Source: Clostridia bacterium (GTDB lineage Bacteria; Bacillota; Clostridia; Christensenellales; UBA1242). Taken from it: a stretch of DNA of 50,448 nt. Position numbers and translations under genes: made by a program. Every line of letters begins with the position of its first letter. Within the stretch, counting starts at the first letter, position 1. The stretch lies in contig JAAWCQ010000011.1 in assembly GCA_022793335.1 (NCBI GenBank), positions 1 to 50,448 of the forward strand, written 5' to 3'. Below are positions 1 through 8,450 of this stretch, one piece after another. The notes beneath the pieces are model-generated. The model searched no databases and was not told where the DNA came from. It saw nothing but the letters and a program-made list of their open reading frames with translations.

Positions 1-354
1 ACTTTATAGATTTGTGTTCTATTTCAATTCTTGTACATACTTTACTATTTAATTTTCATTGTTCGGCTACCTCTTCCGAGTTAGCTTTTATATGTTACCA
101 CATTTATATTCACATTGTCAACACTTTTTTAAAACTTTTTTATTCTTTTTTTACCTTTTTTTACGCTTTTTTTATTTTATACCCACAACGCATGCGGGAG
201 GGTCTTGCATTTTCTTATAAAATGACATTCAACAGCAAAATTTTTGAAATTTAAAACCCTTATTTTGCACTTTTTTCGGATAAAATCTGAGCTAAAAAAT
301 ATAAAAAATTTGTTTTGATTGGTCTTATTTAGTCGAAATTTAGCCAACTACTAC
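1..354. other. gene-free left edge
   Basis: I see no convincing gene here. The only open frame is a low-complexity Phe/Tyr-rich stretch without a usable ribosome site or family resemblance. The sequence is AT-rich with T-runs. It could be the 3' flank of a plus-strand gene lying outside the window, since a strong terminator follows. Confidence 0.5.
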
Positions 355-390
355 AAGAAAGGGCAGCCTGCTGCTGCCCTTTCTTTTCTT
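355..390. terminator. strong bidirectional-looking terminator
   Basis: A 13-bp perfect stem (355-367 with 373-385; core AAAGGGCAGC) and a 5-nt loop are followed by TTCTT on the plus strand. The stem itself ends in TTTCTT on both strands. It can therefore end an unseen plus-strand gene and also the Spo0A-domain gene that converges from 437. Confidence 0.75.
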
Positions 391-436
391 ACAATATATT
401 ATATTTAATATAAATCTATATAAATAAAAGCATTTA

Positions 437-832
437 TTAAACCGCTTCTACTTTATCACAAAAACGCTTTCTTACCTTGTCCAGCCTTATAATTTCAACC
501 AATACAGATATCATTTCAAAGTTTGAAAATTTGAAGCTGTTTGTATAAACTACCGCACCAAAATAATCATTTATGCTTAAAAGACCATTTGTGCGAAAAG
601 CTGTGTCAATACATTTTCTGATGTTTCTTTCAACAGAAGTTTCTTTTGTATTATATTGTTTTGCAAGCATAGGATACAACTCTGTGGTAATACCCTTTTT
701 CTTTTTGTCTTGCTTAAGATAATAAAGTACAGCACTTCTTATATAATCAAAGCCCTGCATCTGTGGCATAAAACGACAATTTAACATAAGTTTTGTCACA
801 TTCTCATAATTTTCATCCAATGTTTCATTCAT
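437..832 (-). CDS. stand-alone Spo0A C-terminal DNA-binding domain protein
   Basis: The 131-aa protein matches the C-terminal effector domain of Spo0A over most of its length. The helix-turn-helix region has the family pattern: GFDYIRSAVLYYL, then GITTELYPMLAKQYNT, then ETSVERNIRKCIDTAF. Normal Spo0A is about 260 aa with an N-terminal phosphoreceiver; no receiver is present here and there is no open frame upstream for one. The start (ATG at 832) has an AGGGGTG ribosome site. It probably binds DNA at 0A-box-like sites without control by phosphorylation; one such site (TGTCGAA) lies about 220 bp upstream. I infer it is either a diverged regulator of non-sporulation genes or a reduced Spo0A. The family call is firm; the role is not. 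Confidence 0.85.
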   Translation of the reverse strand: MNETLDENYENVTKLMLNCRFMPQMQGFDYIRSAVLYYLKQDKKKKGITTELYPMLAKQYNTKETSVERNIRKCIDTAFRTNGLLSINDYFGAVVYTNSFKFSNFEMISVLVEIIRLDKVRKRFCDKVEAV

Positions 833-1046
833 AATTCACCCCTTGCAAAATTTTATCAACATAGGTAAGCAATATTTCATAATCAAACTTTCTTGACAAA
901 AATGGGCGAAAAGGCTCATAAAAGATAAGTTTGCAAGCGCGATGTTGCACCAAATAAAATTCTTACGAGAATATTTTACAAAATTATCATATTTTTGTAA
1001 AATATTTTTCAATTATTTTTTAAAAAATGTTACAAAATTCATTCTT

Positions 1047-1055
1047 TTTGTCGAA
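1047..1055 (+). promoter_or_regulatory. 0A-box-like site TTTGTCGAA
   Basis: The intergenic sequence contains TTTTTGTCGAA, matching the Spo0A recognition core TGTCGAA. It lies between the Spo0A-domain gene (start 832) and the end of the first surface-protein gene. The rest of the 833-1085 gap holds no gene that I can see. Function is inferred from sequence only. Confidence 0.4.
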
Positions 1056-1086
1056 TAAAGGCTTTTTTAAGCTTTCAAACATAGAA

Positions 1087-1113
1087 AAACAGATGCAATT
1101 TAAGCATCTGTTT
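1087..1113 (-). terminator. terminator of the 766-codon surface-protein gene
   Basis: A 10-bp stem, AAACAGATGC (1087-1096) with GCATCTGTTT (1104-1113), is followed on the minus strand by a T-run. It sits just past the stop at 1140. Confidence 0.8.
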
Positions 1114-1139
1114 CAAATTAAATTTGATTTTTTTACAAA

Positions 1140-3431
1140 TTAAATTCCAACAACAATCCAGTATACACCTTTTGGCAATGCCATTCCATTATAATCAACC
1201 CAATTTGAAAAATCATTGCCAACAGAATATTCATTGCCTGCTTTAAAATATTTGCAATTATTGAAATATGAAGTTGCACCAGCATTGATTGATACACCTG
1301 TATTTTCCACAGACAAGCAATCTTCAATCTTGCCTTGAGTCATACTGCTTACAAAAGCATAAGCACCAGATGGCAGTCTTCCATTAAAGATGCATCCTTC
1401 CATAAGAAATTCGCAATCAACCTTTCCAACTAAGCCTCCAACATTGCTTCCACGAGTTATAGCGCAATAAGCCAGAGAGTTTTTAACAGTCACCTTTCCA
1501 TTTTCAACGCAACCCAGTAAACCGCCTACATAACCCCCGCCTTGAATTAAGCCATAGTTGTAACAAGCATCTAAATTGGAAGCACCTGTAATTAACCCCG
1601 CAATTCCGCCAACATTTGAGTTTTTACCAACAACAGAGGCTTTATTGGTACAATTTAAAAGATATGAATTGTTTGCATTGCCCACAATACCCCCAATTCT
1701 ATTATCGCCTTCAATAACCCCCGACAAAAGACGAATATTTTTCAATATAGCACCATCGGTTTTTCCAAACAGACCATAATCATTATTTGCCTTATTTTCG
1801 ATATAACCAGTTTTAATGTTTAAAATAGGAAAGCCTTGACCATCATAACTTCCTTTAAAGACACCTAAAGGAAACCAAGTATAGCCATTTAAATCTATTT
1901 TATCTGTTTGAACAAAACTAGCATTATTACCGCATGAAACAGCCCATGCCAAGTTTTCTGCTGTGGCAACTTGATAAACATTTCCAATTTTGTTTGGCTC
2001 TGTTTTTCTATTCAGCCAAGTTTCCTCCCAAACTGCATAGAGTTTTAAAGAAGCTGCCGTTTTATAAGTCATGTTTTGACCAAGTTTATAAACAACGCCT
2101 CCACCTGCCGAAGTTGCCCATCCCTTCAACAAGTATCCCTCCCTCACAAACTTTTCAGACAAAATCACCACATTACTATCATACACAACATTTTGTGAAT
2201 AAGAATTTGTGTTGCCGTCATTGCTATAATAAGTTATCGTATACGTGTTTGGGCTCCACTGAGCCATTATAGTATGATTTGCAGCAGTATTCATCTTCGT
2301 ACTGTTTGAGATAATCATATTATTTGAATTGTTTTTCCAGCCCGAAAGGTAATATCCTGTTTTAGAAACGCTTGGAAGTGGGTTATAAGTGCTTGCATAA
2401 GTGATACTTCTTGTCATAGTTGAGCTGTTTCCTGACCAATAATTATTTCCACTGGTAATAGTGCCGCCGTTGGCGTTTGCAGTGACAAGATAACTATTTG
2501 CCTGCCAAACTGCATACAAAGTAAGGTCAGTCGTCCTGTTGAGACTCACCGTTTGACCGTTGCTGTATGTTATTGCCGAGCTACTTGAGCTGGTGCTCCA
2601 ACCTTTAAAGGTATAACCTAATCTTTCAAAAGTATTATTTCTAAGTTTTTGCGAGATATTTTGAGTAAACTGTTGCGAAACTGTTTGAGAGCCTGCACCA
2701 ATATTGCTGTTGAAAACAACATTAAATTTCACTGACTTGGTAAAGCGGGCATAAATATAGTAATAATTGCTTTCATAAGTATAATATTTAAAGCTAGTTG
2801 AATTTGAAACGAATTTATAATTTGAAGGCTCTTTCCAGTTCACCTCATAAAAGCCATCAAAGACATAACCACTATTTACTGTCGCAGTAAAATTAAAACT
2901 ATAATATGGCTCTACATTTGTAGATTTTGCTGTGCCTCCACTAGTTGAATTTGTATACGAAGCCGATGGGTTTTCTCGTGTTTGAGCAATCATATTCACC
3001 ACTGCAAAATTGTATTCTCTTACACTTCTAGTCGCAATAATGTAGATATCATCAGTTACTGTTAAATTAAAAGATTGCATCATATTAGTGCCAAAAACAC
3101 CATAATGTTTGTTATCTTTGGTCACTTTAAAGCCACAACTTACATTAAAATACCCACTAAAATCACCTGTTTTAGCTGAAACCGAAATAGTGCTTCCAAC
3201 AGGCACTTCAATATAATCTTGATATTCATAAACATAATCGTCAATTGCCACATAAAGCCCATCTTCATCACTGCTTAAATAAACCCTTGCATTTGCAGCC
3301 TGAGTAAACGAATTATCTTTGTTTTGACTTGGAGTTGCGCCTAAAAAATCACAAAACAACAATATTAAACCAGCAATAGCAATTAAAAAAGCCAACAAAC
3401 AAAAGTTGAAATATTTTTTCAATTCTTTCAT
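1140..3431 (-). CDS. secreted/anchored InlB-repeat and GLUG-motif surface protein
   Basis: The 763-aa protein starts with a short Lys-rich stretch and one hydrophobic segment (about residues 8-30: signal peptide or N-terminal anchor). A region without a clear match follows. Then come three Listeria-Bacteroides (InlB B, Flg_new type) repeats with the signature GYTFKGW...LYAVW, about residues 230-475. The C-terminal third has GLUG-type repeats (GGIVG, GGIAG, GGLLG, GGLVG). The last 35 residues carry VGNDFSNW...ALPKGVYW, also found in the other two surface proteins here. There is no LPXTG or S-layer domain. A GTG nine bases upstream could extend the frame, but AGGAGG lies over that GTG and 8 nt before the ATG, so ATG 3431 is chosen. 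It is likely an adhesin or wall-exposed protein; the ligand is unknown. Confidence 0.85.
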   Translation of the reverse strand: MKELKKYFNFCLLAFLIAIAGLILLFCDFLGATPSQNKDNSFTQAANARVYLSSDEDGLYVAIDDYVYEYQDYIEVPVGSTISVSAKTGDFSGYFNVSCGFKVTKDNKHYGVFGTNMMQSFNLTVTDDIYIIATRSVREYNFAVVNMIAQTRENPSASYTNSTSGGTAKSTNVEPYYSFNFTATVNSGYVFDGFYEVNWKEPSNYKFVSNSTSFKYYTYESNYYYIYARFTKSVKFNVVFNSNIGAGSQTVSQQFTQNISQKLRNNTFERLGYTFKGWSTSSSSSAITYSNGQTVSLNRTTDLTLYAVWQANSYLVTANANGGTITSGNNYWSGNSSTMTRSITYASTYNPLPSVSKTGYYLSGWKNNSNNMIISNSTKMNTAANHTIMAQWSPNTYTITYYSNDGNTNSYSQNVVYDSNVVILSEKFVREGYLLKGWATSAGGGVVYKLGQNMTYKTAASLKLYAVWEETWLNRKTEPNKIGNVYQVATAENLAWAVSCGNNASFVQTDKIDLNGYTWFPLGVFKGSYDGQGFPILNIKTGYIENKANNDYGLFGKTDGAILKNIRLLSGVIEGDNRIGGIVGNANNSYLLNCTNKASVVGKNSNVGGIAGLITGASNLDACYNYGLIQGGGYVGGLLGCVENGKVTVKNSLAYCAITRGSNVGGLVGKVDCEFLMEGCIFNGRLPSGAYAFVSSMTQGKIEDCLSVENTGVSINAGATSYFNNCKYFKAGNEYSVGNDFSNWVDYNGMALPKGVYWIVVGI

Positions 3432-3511
3432 ATTGCTCACCTCCTTTGGATAATCTAGGAAGCAATTCTATTGTTGTGCTTTATATCCTTATATAATTGT
3501 CGCTTTATTAT

Positions 3512-3542
3512 ATTTTACGCTCCTATGCTTTAAAATTGTCAA
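3512..3542 (-). promoter_or_regulatory. promoter of surface-protein gene, 19-bp spacer
   Basis: On the minus strand TTGACA (3537-3542) and TAAAAT (3512-3517) are separated by 19 bp. The same two hexamers drive the other two surface-protein genes, but here the spacer holds GGAGCG where they have a long G run. A TATAAT overlapping downstream (3507-3512) would give a 24-bp spacer and is less likely. The non-optimal spacing predicts a weak promoter. Confidence 0.5.
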
Positions 3543-3701
3543 AAATTAAAATTTAAGATTTTAACTTTTATATAATATTATACTACATATATATTATTAA
3601 ATCCTTTTAAAAAAGCCTTTGACAAAGGTTTTTTCATTTTTATAAATTTTATTATTAGTAAAAATTTAGACTATTGGTTTTTATTAAGATATAAAGTTAT
3701 A

Positions 3702-4589
3702 CTACTTACAAGAATAGCCCATTTTTAAGAAAAAATCTTGATAGATTTTATGCCTAGAAAGGTTGCTGACAAAATTTATTTTATGATTATCGGTTGTATA
3801 AGCATAGCTCAAATCATCCAGAATGTCAGGGCAGCTTATCTCTTTTGTCGCAAACCATTCCTTATGCATGGCAAAGGCAACAGCAGCAAGATCCCAAATA
3901 GTTTTTGTTTGACCCACTTCATCAAGTGGTGATTTTGTAAACGCTTTTTTGCAATCTTTCATAGCCTGGCAAAGATAGCTTCCAATCTCGCCAAGATGAC
4001 CAATATAGTGCTGCAGCTCATATATTGAAATGCCCATATTTGATGCAACATTAAGGCATGGAATAACCGTCAGATTGACTTTTGAGTTGAAAAGTTTTCT
4101 CACGCCTTCTATATCTTGTCTAAAATTGAACTCATCATTTCTGTCGCTTAAAAAGCTGTTTCCGCCCAGCCAAATAACTTCAATTTTGTCTGTTATGTCT
4201 GGAGCCCTATCTAAAGCGAGTGCGACATTTGTAATTGCGCCTATGGCAACAATAGTCGTCATATCGTTTTTTCTTGCAATTTCAATAATCTTATTCGTCC
4301 CTTCATTATCCTCCTTTTTGTCGGTATAATAACTCAAAGCCCCCTTATAAACCATGCTTTTTAATTCATTTTTATCAAGCATTGATAAAATATTGCAGGT
4401 CAGTTTGAAAGATAATTCTGTGCCCTCTTCAATGGTCTTTGTATTTGCATAACCGCTATTTGAAAAAGGTGCAATTGTAATTGCTTGCAAATTTAATTCT
4501 TCCTTATCAAGTGATTTAATAAGATAGGCAAGGGCAAACTGGTCGTCCACCTCATTTCCCATATCAGTGTCTAAAATTATGTTTTTCAT
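3702..4589 (-). CDS. inosine-uridine-type nucleoside hydrolase
   Basis: The 295-aa protein starts with the calcium-binding signature of nucleoside hydrolases, here DTDMGNEVDDQFAL (residues 7-20). The usual DTDxGxDDA core is altered to the NEVDD form found in a subset of the family. The central TTIVAIGAITNVALAL block, also typical, supports the call. It likely cleaves the N-glycosidic bond of purine or pyrimidine ribonucleosides in the cytoplasm for base salvage. Last gene of a minus-strand operon with the deoxyribosyltransferase, SET, EEP and Nudix genes; only 9 bp separate it from the Nudix gene. An AGGTAAG ribosome site precedes ATG 4589. Substrate preference cannot be read from the sequence. 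Confidence 0.88.
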   Translation of the reverse strand: MKNIILDTDMGNEVDDQFALAYLIKSLDKEELNLQAITIAPFSNSGYANTKTIEEGTELSFKLTCNILSMLDKNELKSMVYKGALSYYTDKKEDNEGTNKIIEIARKNDMTTIVAIGAITNVALALDRAPDITDKIEVIWLGGNSFLSDRNDEFNFRQDIEGVRKLFNSKVNLTVIPCLNVASNMGISIYELQHYIGHLGEIGSYLCQAMKDCKKAFTKSPLDEVGQTKTIWDLAAVAFAMHKEWFATKEISCPDILDDLSYAYTTDNHKINFVSNLSRHKIYQDFFLKMGYSCK

Positions 4590-4598
4590 TGTCTTACC

Positions 4599-5135
4599 TC
4601 AAACCTTTTCTTTTAATGAAGCAATTATATTTTTATAATATTGATTATTCTTGAAAATGCAATTCTTTTCAGCTTTAACCATCTCTTCAAATTCATTGAT
4701 TGTCACCCAAGCAAGCTCATCAACTTCTTCATCCTGCTTTATGAAATATGAAAGAGGCTTGTCAATCAATTTATAAAAACAAGTTGCAAAGCACTTATTG
4801 TCATCTCTATCATTTTTTGTTGTTTCTACAAGCAGGAGCAAGTCGTTATCGGTCAGGTTTAAGCCAAGCTCTTCATTTGCTTCTTTGACCGCAGCTTCTT
4901 TTATGCTCTCATCAGCTACAACATGTCCAGCGCATAACGCCCAGCAACCAGCATAAGACTTCTTATCTTTGCTTCGCTTTTGCAGTAAAATTTCACCTTT
5001 TTGGTTTAGTGGAATAAAAGCAACTTCCTGATGATACAGCCCCATTTTATGAACAACAGACCTATTTTCATACACGCCTAAAAATTCGCCTTCATCACTA
5101 TAAACTTTCAATTGTTCTTCCTTATCAGCTGTCAT
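4599..5135 (-). CDS. Nudix hydrolase
   Basis: The 178-aa protein carries a Nudix box at about residues 70-92: GHVVADES, then KEANEELGL. The usual Arg of the REXXEE core is Lys here, a tolerated variation. The preceding FIPLNQKGEILLQKRSKDKKSYAGCWAL segment resembles the IPP-isomerase-like and YfcD-like branches. It should hydrolyse a nucleoside diphosphate linked to another moiety in a Mg-dependent reaction; the substrate is not predictable. The start at 5135 has GAGGGG 6 nt upstream. The gene sits 12 bp after the EEP-family gene and 9 bp before the nucleoside hydrolase gene, suggesting nucleotide clean-up or salvage. Confidence 0.87.
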   Translation of the reverse strand: MTADKEEQLKVYSDEGEFLGVYENRSVVHKMGLYHQEVAFIPLNQKGEILLQKRSKDKKSYAGCWALCAGHVVADESIKEAAVKEANEELGLNLTDNDLLLLVETTKNDRDDNKCFATCFYKLIDKPLSYFIKQDEEVDELAWVTINEFEEMVKAEKNCIFKNNQYYKNIIASLKEKV

Positions 5136-5147
5136 ATAACCCCTCTT

Positions 5148-5933
5148 TTAATCAATAAGGTCAAATTCCATTAAAAGTGCGAGATGGTCAGAAATAACCT
5201 TTTCGACCACTTCAAATGCTTTTACCTTAATTTTATCGTTTACTAGAATATAGTCGCACACAAGGTCACCCTTGTCCAGCCCATCATCAAAGGTTGGACG
5301 AGTAGATTTGATGTCAAACTCTTTAATCAGATTTTTAAAGCGTGGCTCAAAACCATCCATACTCTTGGTTGACGGAAGCAAGTTGAAATCGCCTAAAATA
5401 ATGCTAGGGATATCGTCTCTTGCCTCTTTTAAAATAAACTCCGTTTGAGCAAGCGTTCGCTCATCATCAGTTTTATCTTCATTCCAAACGCCATGAACAT
5501 TGATAATTTGCAGTTGTTTTCCCTCCACCTTGATTATGGCAGACTGTATAGAGCGGCACCAATCTTGCTCGCGAAAATGTGTGGCATCGTATTCATATTT
5601 ATAATCATTATAATAAAACAGATTTTGATGGTCGATTATCTCATGCTTTGACAAAAGCATCATGCCCTGCTGAGCGCGACCGCCATAGCTTTGAACATAT
5701 ATTCCATTTTTTGTCACCCCTTTTGCAACAAAAAGTGGTGCAAATTCGGTGTATGGGTATTCTTTAATTTCATCGAGGCCTCTTCTTAATTGATAAATTT
5801 CAAAGCATTCGTCATCAATGCCGTTCATCACCTCTTGAAAGGCACAAATATCAGGGTTTTTCTCATATATCATGTCTTTAAGTTGAACAATATTGTCATG
5901 ATGATTGCTTACATTCAAATCTAAAATACGCAT
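5148..5933 (-). CDS. endonuclease/exonuclease/phosphatase (EEP) family protein
   Basis: The 261-aa protein shows the EEP fold markers: the opening MRILDLNVSN strand, the Mg-binding Glu in CAFQEV (about residue 34), INVHGVW in the middle, ILGDFNLLP (Asp and Asn of the active site, about residues 180-188) and SDHLALLMEFD at the C-terminus with the catalytic His. No signal peptide, so it is cytoplasmic. It could act on nucleic acid ends, phosphoinositides or nucleotides; the family does not decide. It is translationally coupled to the SET gene upstream: the TAATG junction shares one base (5933). Confidence 0.85.
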   Translation of the reverse strand: MRILDLNVSNHHDNIVQLKDMIYEKNPDICAFQEVMNGIDDECFEIYQLRRGLDEIKEYPYTEFAPLFVAKGVTKNGIYVQSYGGRAQQGMMLLSKHEIIDHQNLFYYNDYKYEYDATHFREQDWCRSIQSAIIKVEGKQLQIINVHGVWNEDKTDDERTLAQTEFILKEARDDIPSIILGDFNLLPSTKSMDGFEPRFKNLIKEFDIKSTRPTFDDGLDKGDLVCDYILVNDKIKVKAFEVVEKVISDHLALLMEFDLID

Positions 5934-6448
5934 TACTTAAAAGCCTCCTCATTTCTCATTTTATCAATCTTATCTTTCAAATATTGTGCGAAATAAGGAT
6001 AATATTTATCTTGAAGCTCTTTAATTTTCCAGTCAAAACCTGTCACCTTTTTTCTGCAGTTTTCACTTCCGCAAGTGCAATCGAAAGTATATTCTTCATT
6101 GTCAATAAAGGCATAGTCGGTTGTCAGCTCTTCATCTTTTTCAATGTCACGCATTGCCACAAAAGTCACCTCACCTCTAAGCCCACAATTTGGATTGCAA
6201 GAATGGTTTTGATAAAGCTTTATTCCATCTTCCTCTTCAAGATTTGTCGCACCAAGAAAATACTCATCACTAAGTGGAAAATAACTGTTGATGACTCCGC
6301 TTGAAAAAATCTGGTCACGTGTAAGAATGTGTCCCCCTTTGATAAATACGATTTCACCTTTCTCAATTTTCTCTTTTGCAAAAAGCCCTTTTCCATTCAA
6401 ACTTTTTTCTCTTATCTCTACTTTTGGACTGTAAACTGATTTAATCAT
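5933..6448 (-). CDS. SET-domain protein (putative lysine methyltransferase)
   Basis: The 171-aa protein is essentially a SET domain. It has KGLFAKEKIEKGE near residues 20-32, the cofactor/catalytic NHSCNPNCGL core (about residues 81-90), then ELTTDYAF with the conserved Tyr. A post-SET cysteine cluster (CTCGSENC) follows and probably binds zinc with the Cys in the core. SET enzymes transfer a methyl group from S-adenosylmethionine to protein lysines; bacterial examples occur but their substrates are usually unknown. It sits second in an operon of nucleotide enzymes, and its stop overlaps the next start. The ribosome site is GGAAGAG before ATG 6448. Confidence 0.87.
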   Translation of the reverse strand: MIKSVYSPKVEIREKSLNGKGLFAKEKIEKGEIVFIKGGHILTRDQIFSSGVINSYFPLSDEYFLGATNLEEEDGIKLYQNHSCNPNCGLRGEVTFVAMRDIEKDEELTTDYAFIDNEEYTFDCTCGSENCRKKVTGFDWKIKELQDKYYPYFAQYLKDKIDKMRNEEAFK

Positions 6449-6497
6449 TTCTCTTCCTTTTTAAAACTTTCTATATGCTCTAAGTTGATTGTTAAAG

Positions 6498-6935
6498 TTA
6501 TTTTTGTTCTGTATGCGAATAGAAATTCTTGCCATACAAATTGTTGAAATCAAGCGTTTCAAGGTCACTTATATCCCCCACATTCATTGTAGAGCCATTG
6601 ACTACCATAAGGCTTGATACTTGTGTGCGGTCACAGTGAACAATGACAATCTTTTTGCTGAGACAGTTTGCAAAGCCAATCTCCCAAGCCGTGCCGCTGT
6701 CACTGTAAAGACCATAATACAAAGCAACGACAATATCGCATTTAAAAATAGCTTCTTTATCCATTTCAAAGACCTTTCGTCCCCAAACATTGTTTGGCAT
6801 ATTTTCGCCGTCTGGAATTTTATGCTCCATTGGCACAAAAAGGTCAAAACCTCTTCCTCTTAAAATGTCCCTAGCTTTCTCTATATTCGCACGCTCTTCT
6901 GGATTAAAAAATGGCCCAGCTAAATAAATTTTCAT
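6498..6935 (-). CDS. nucleoside 2-deoxyribosyltransferase family protein
   Basis: The 145-aa protein has the family layout: MKIYLAGPFFNPEER at the start, FVPMEHKIPD, a central CDIVVALYYG, and SGTAWEIGFA, which holds the catalytic Glu. These enzymes swap bases on deoxyribonucleosides or hydrolyse deoxynucleoside monophosphates. First gene of the operon running down to the nucleoside hydrolase. A good promoter (TTGACA-17-TATTAT) lies 50-80 bp upstream and GGAG precedes ATG 6935. Together with the downstream hydrolases this suggests purine/pyrimidine salvage. Confidence 0.88.
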   Translation of the reverse strand: MKIYLAGPFFNPEERANIEKARDILRGRGFDLFVPMEHKIPDGENMPNNVWGRKVFEMDKEAIFKCDIVVALYYGLYSDSGTAWEIGFANCLSKKIVIVHCDRTQVSSLMVVNGSTMNVGDISDLETLDFNNLYGKNFYSHTEQK

Positions 6936-6982
6936 ATTATCTCCTTTTAGTAAAACAGAATTTATCTGATATTATTAAAATG

Positions 6983-7011
6983 ATAATAACATATTATTGA
7001 CCGTTTGTCAA
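6983..7011 (-). promoter_or_regulatory. sigma-A promoter of the salvage operon
   Basis: TTGACA (7006-7011) and TATTAT (6983-6988) on the minus strand are separated by exactly 17 bp. The predicted transcript starts near 6976, about 40 nt before the deoxyribosyltransferase start codon. Confidence 0.75.
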
Positions 7012-7015
7012 CCAT

Positions 7016-7603
7016 TTAAAGCATTTCTCTGTCACATTTTTCTATTATCAAATTTTGACTGTTGTCAAACATGAAAAATTCATCAGCAATTTCTTTCAAG
7101 ATTTTTGAATTTTCTAAGCTTCGATAATATCTTTTTTCTATTTTATCAACTGGCACATCATGCCCGCCTTGCAAAGCCCTAAGCTTCACTCTTTCTATAT
7201 TGATTTCTGGACTTTTTGTATAAACGAAGACTGCTTTAATTTTAAAGCCAGCCTTCTTGGCGCTTTTCATAATGTCAAGTTTACTTGGGTGGGAAAGCAC
7301 AGTTTCATAACAAAATGACTTGCCCTCTTTTATCATGTTTTTGACTTGTTCTATCGTATAAAACATTGCCCTTTCATTTCTTTGGTTTTCATCTTCAATT
7401 TCAGAAAATTTGGTAATGCAATTTAGGTCTGCATTGATATAAGGGCATTCAAGTTTTCCCTCTGCATAACAATTTGCAATTAAGGTGGACTTTCCACTGC
7501 CATTCGGTCCAGCAAAAATATAAAGACATTTTTCCGAGTCAGTCTTTTTATTTGCTGCACTGAGTAATATTTTTGTGGTGGTTTGATTGTCAAATGCTTT
7601 CAT
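7016..7603 (-). CDS. zeta-toxin-like P-loop kinase
   Basis: The 195-aa protein has a Walker A motif, FAGPNGSGKST, near residues 30-40. It also has the zeta/COG4185 signature QGGHDVPVDKIEKRYYRS near residues 145-162. These proteins phosphorylate small molecules (zeta toxins act on UDP-N-acetylglucosamine) or serve as housekeeping kinases. No epsilon-type antitoxin gene is adjacent, so toxin activity is not supported. A TTG two codons upstream is possible, but AAGAAAGG sits 6 nt before ATG 7603, which I use. It follows the inositol-phosphatase-like gene by 55 bp. Confidence 0.8.
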   Translation of the reverse strand: MKAFDNQTTTKILLSAANKKTDSEKCLYIFAGPNGSGKSTLIANCYAEGKLECPYINADLNCITKFSEIEDENQRNERAMFYTIEQVKNMIKEGKSFCYETVLSHPSKLDIMKSAKKAGFKIKAVFVYTKSPEINIERVKLRALQGGHDVPVDKIEKRYYRSLENSKILKEIADEFFMFDNSQNLIIEKCDREML

Positions 7604-7658
7604 GTTCAACCTTTCTTATTTTATATTTTTTTATTCTTTTGCACAAATCAAATTAAGC

Positions 7659-8450
7659 TTAGCCTTTCAAATCTTTAAGCTGTTTCCTTATTGCTGATAA
7701 AACCTCTTCATGAACAACGCCATTGCTTATTATCGCGCCATTTATGTCGCCGTCATAACGCTGTGCATTGCCAAACAAATCAGTCACCCTTCCACCAGCT
7801 TCTTCAACAATGATTTTCACCGCAGCTATATCACAATTTTTATGACGCGTGCCTGGGAAGATTGCAAGGTTGAAATCACCGCTTGCAACTGCAACGCAAG
7901 CACGAGCAATGCTTCCAACACTGACGAAATAGGTCTTTTTGCCAAGCTCTTTTATCGCATCAAAAATGTTGTATGGTGACTCTGGCCACATATCATAATG
8001 AGAAACGGATTTCATATCATCAAGCAAAACATCACTGACATGAATTTTTTCTCCATTGCAAAATGCACCCTTTCCCTTCTCCGCATAATAGAGACTGCTC
8101 ATCCAAGGGTCATAAACTACACCTAAAATTGGTGTTCCGTCAACAACAAGAGCAAGCGAAAAGACTGACATCGGAATATGTCTTGCATACATTGCCGTGC
8201 CATCAACTGGGTCACAAACCCAAACATAATCACTCTTGCCAAAACTGCTTTCTTCGCCATCAACCGAATGAGTTGGATACTCCTCTTTGACACGCTTAAT
8301 GAGAAAATCATTTATCTCCTTGTCCGCTTTTGTGACAATTGTATTGTCAAATTTATAACTTGCGCCATTGTCTTGATTGTTATATTTTCTCATAGTCTGA
8401 CCAGCAAACTCGGCAATCTCTTTTGCAAATTCTAAATAATCTTTGTTCAT
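7659..8450 (-). CDS. inositol monophosphatase family phosphatase
   Basis: The 263-aa protein has the metal-site motifs of the family: VTKADKEIN, VDGEESSFG (the GEE motif), WVCDPVDGTAMYARHIP (the DPxDGT motif) and, near the C-terminus, NCDIAAVKIIVEEAGG. It is a Mg-dependent phosphatase in the cytoplasm. Substrates could be inositol phosphate, histidinol phosphate, 3'-phosphoadenosine phosphate or sugar bisphosphate; the sequence does not separate these. GGGAG lies ahead of ATG 8450. It may share a transcript with the zeta-like kinase downstream. Confidence 0.87.
   Translation of the reverse strand: MNKDYLEFAKEIAEFAGQTMRKYNNQDNGASYKFDNTIVTKADKEINDFLIKRVKEEYPTHSVDGEESSFGKSDYVWVCDPVDGTAMYARHIPMSVFSLALVVDGTPILGVVYDPWMSSLYYAEKGKGAFCNGEKIHVSDVLLDDMKSVSHYDMWPESPYNIFDAIKELGKKTYFVSVGSIARACVAVASGDFNLAIFPGTRHKNCDIAAVKIIVEEAGGRVTDLFGNAQRYDGDINGAIISNGVVHEEVLSAIRKQLKDLKG

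Noticed and set aside
12-254. 80-codon frame at the left edge
   Set aside because: Low-complexity Phe/Tyr stretch, no ribosome site, no family likeness.
7016-7603. Toxin-antitoxin pair
   Set aside because: The zeta-like kinase has no adjacent antitoxin-sized gene.
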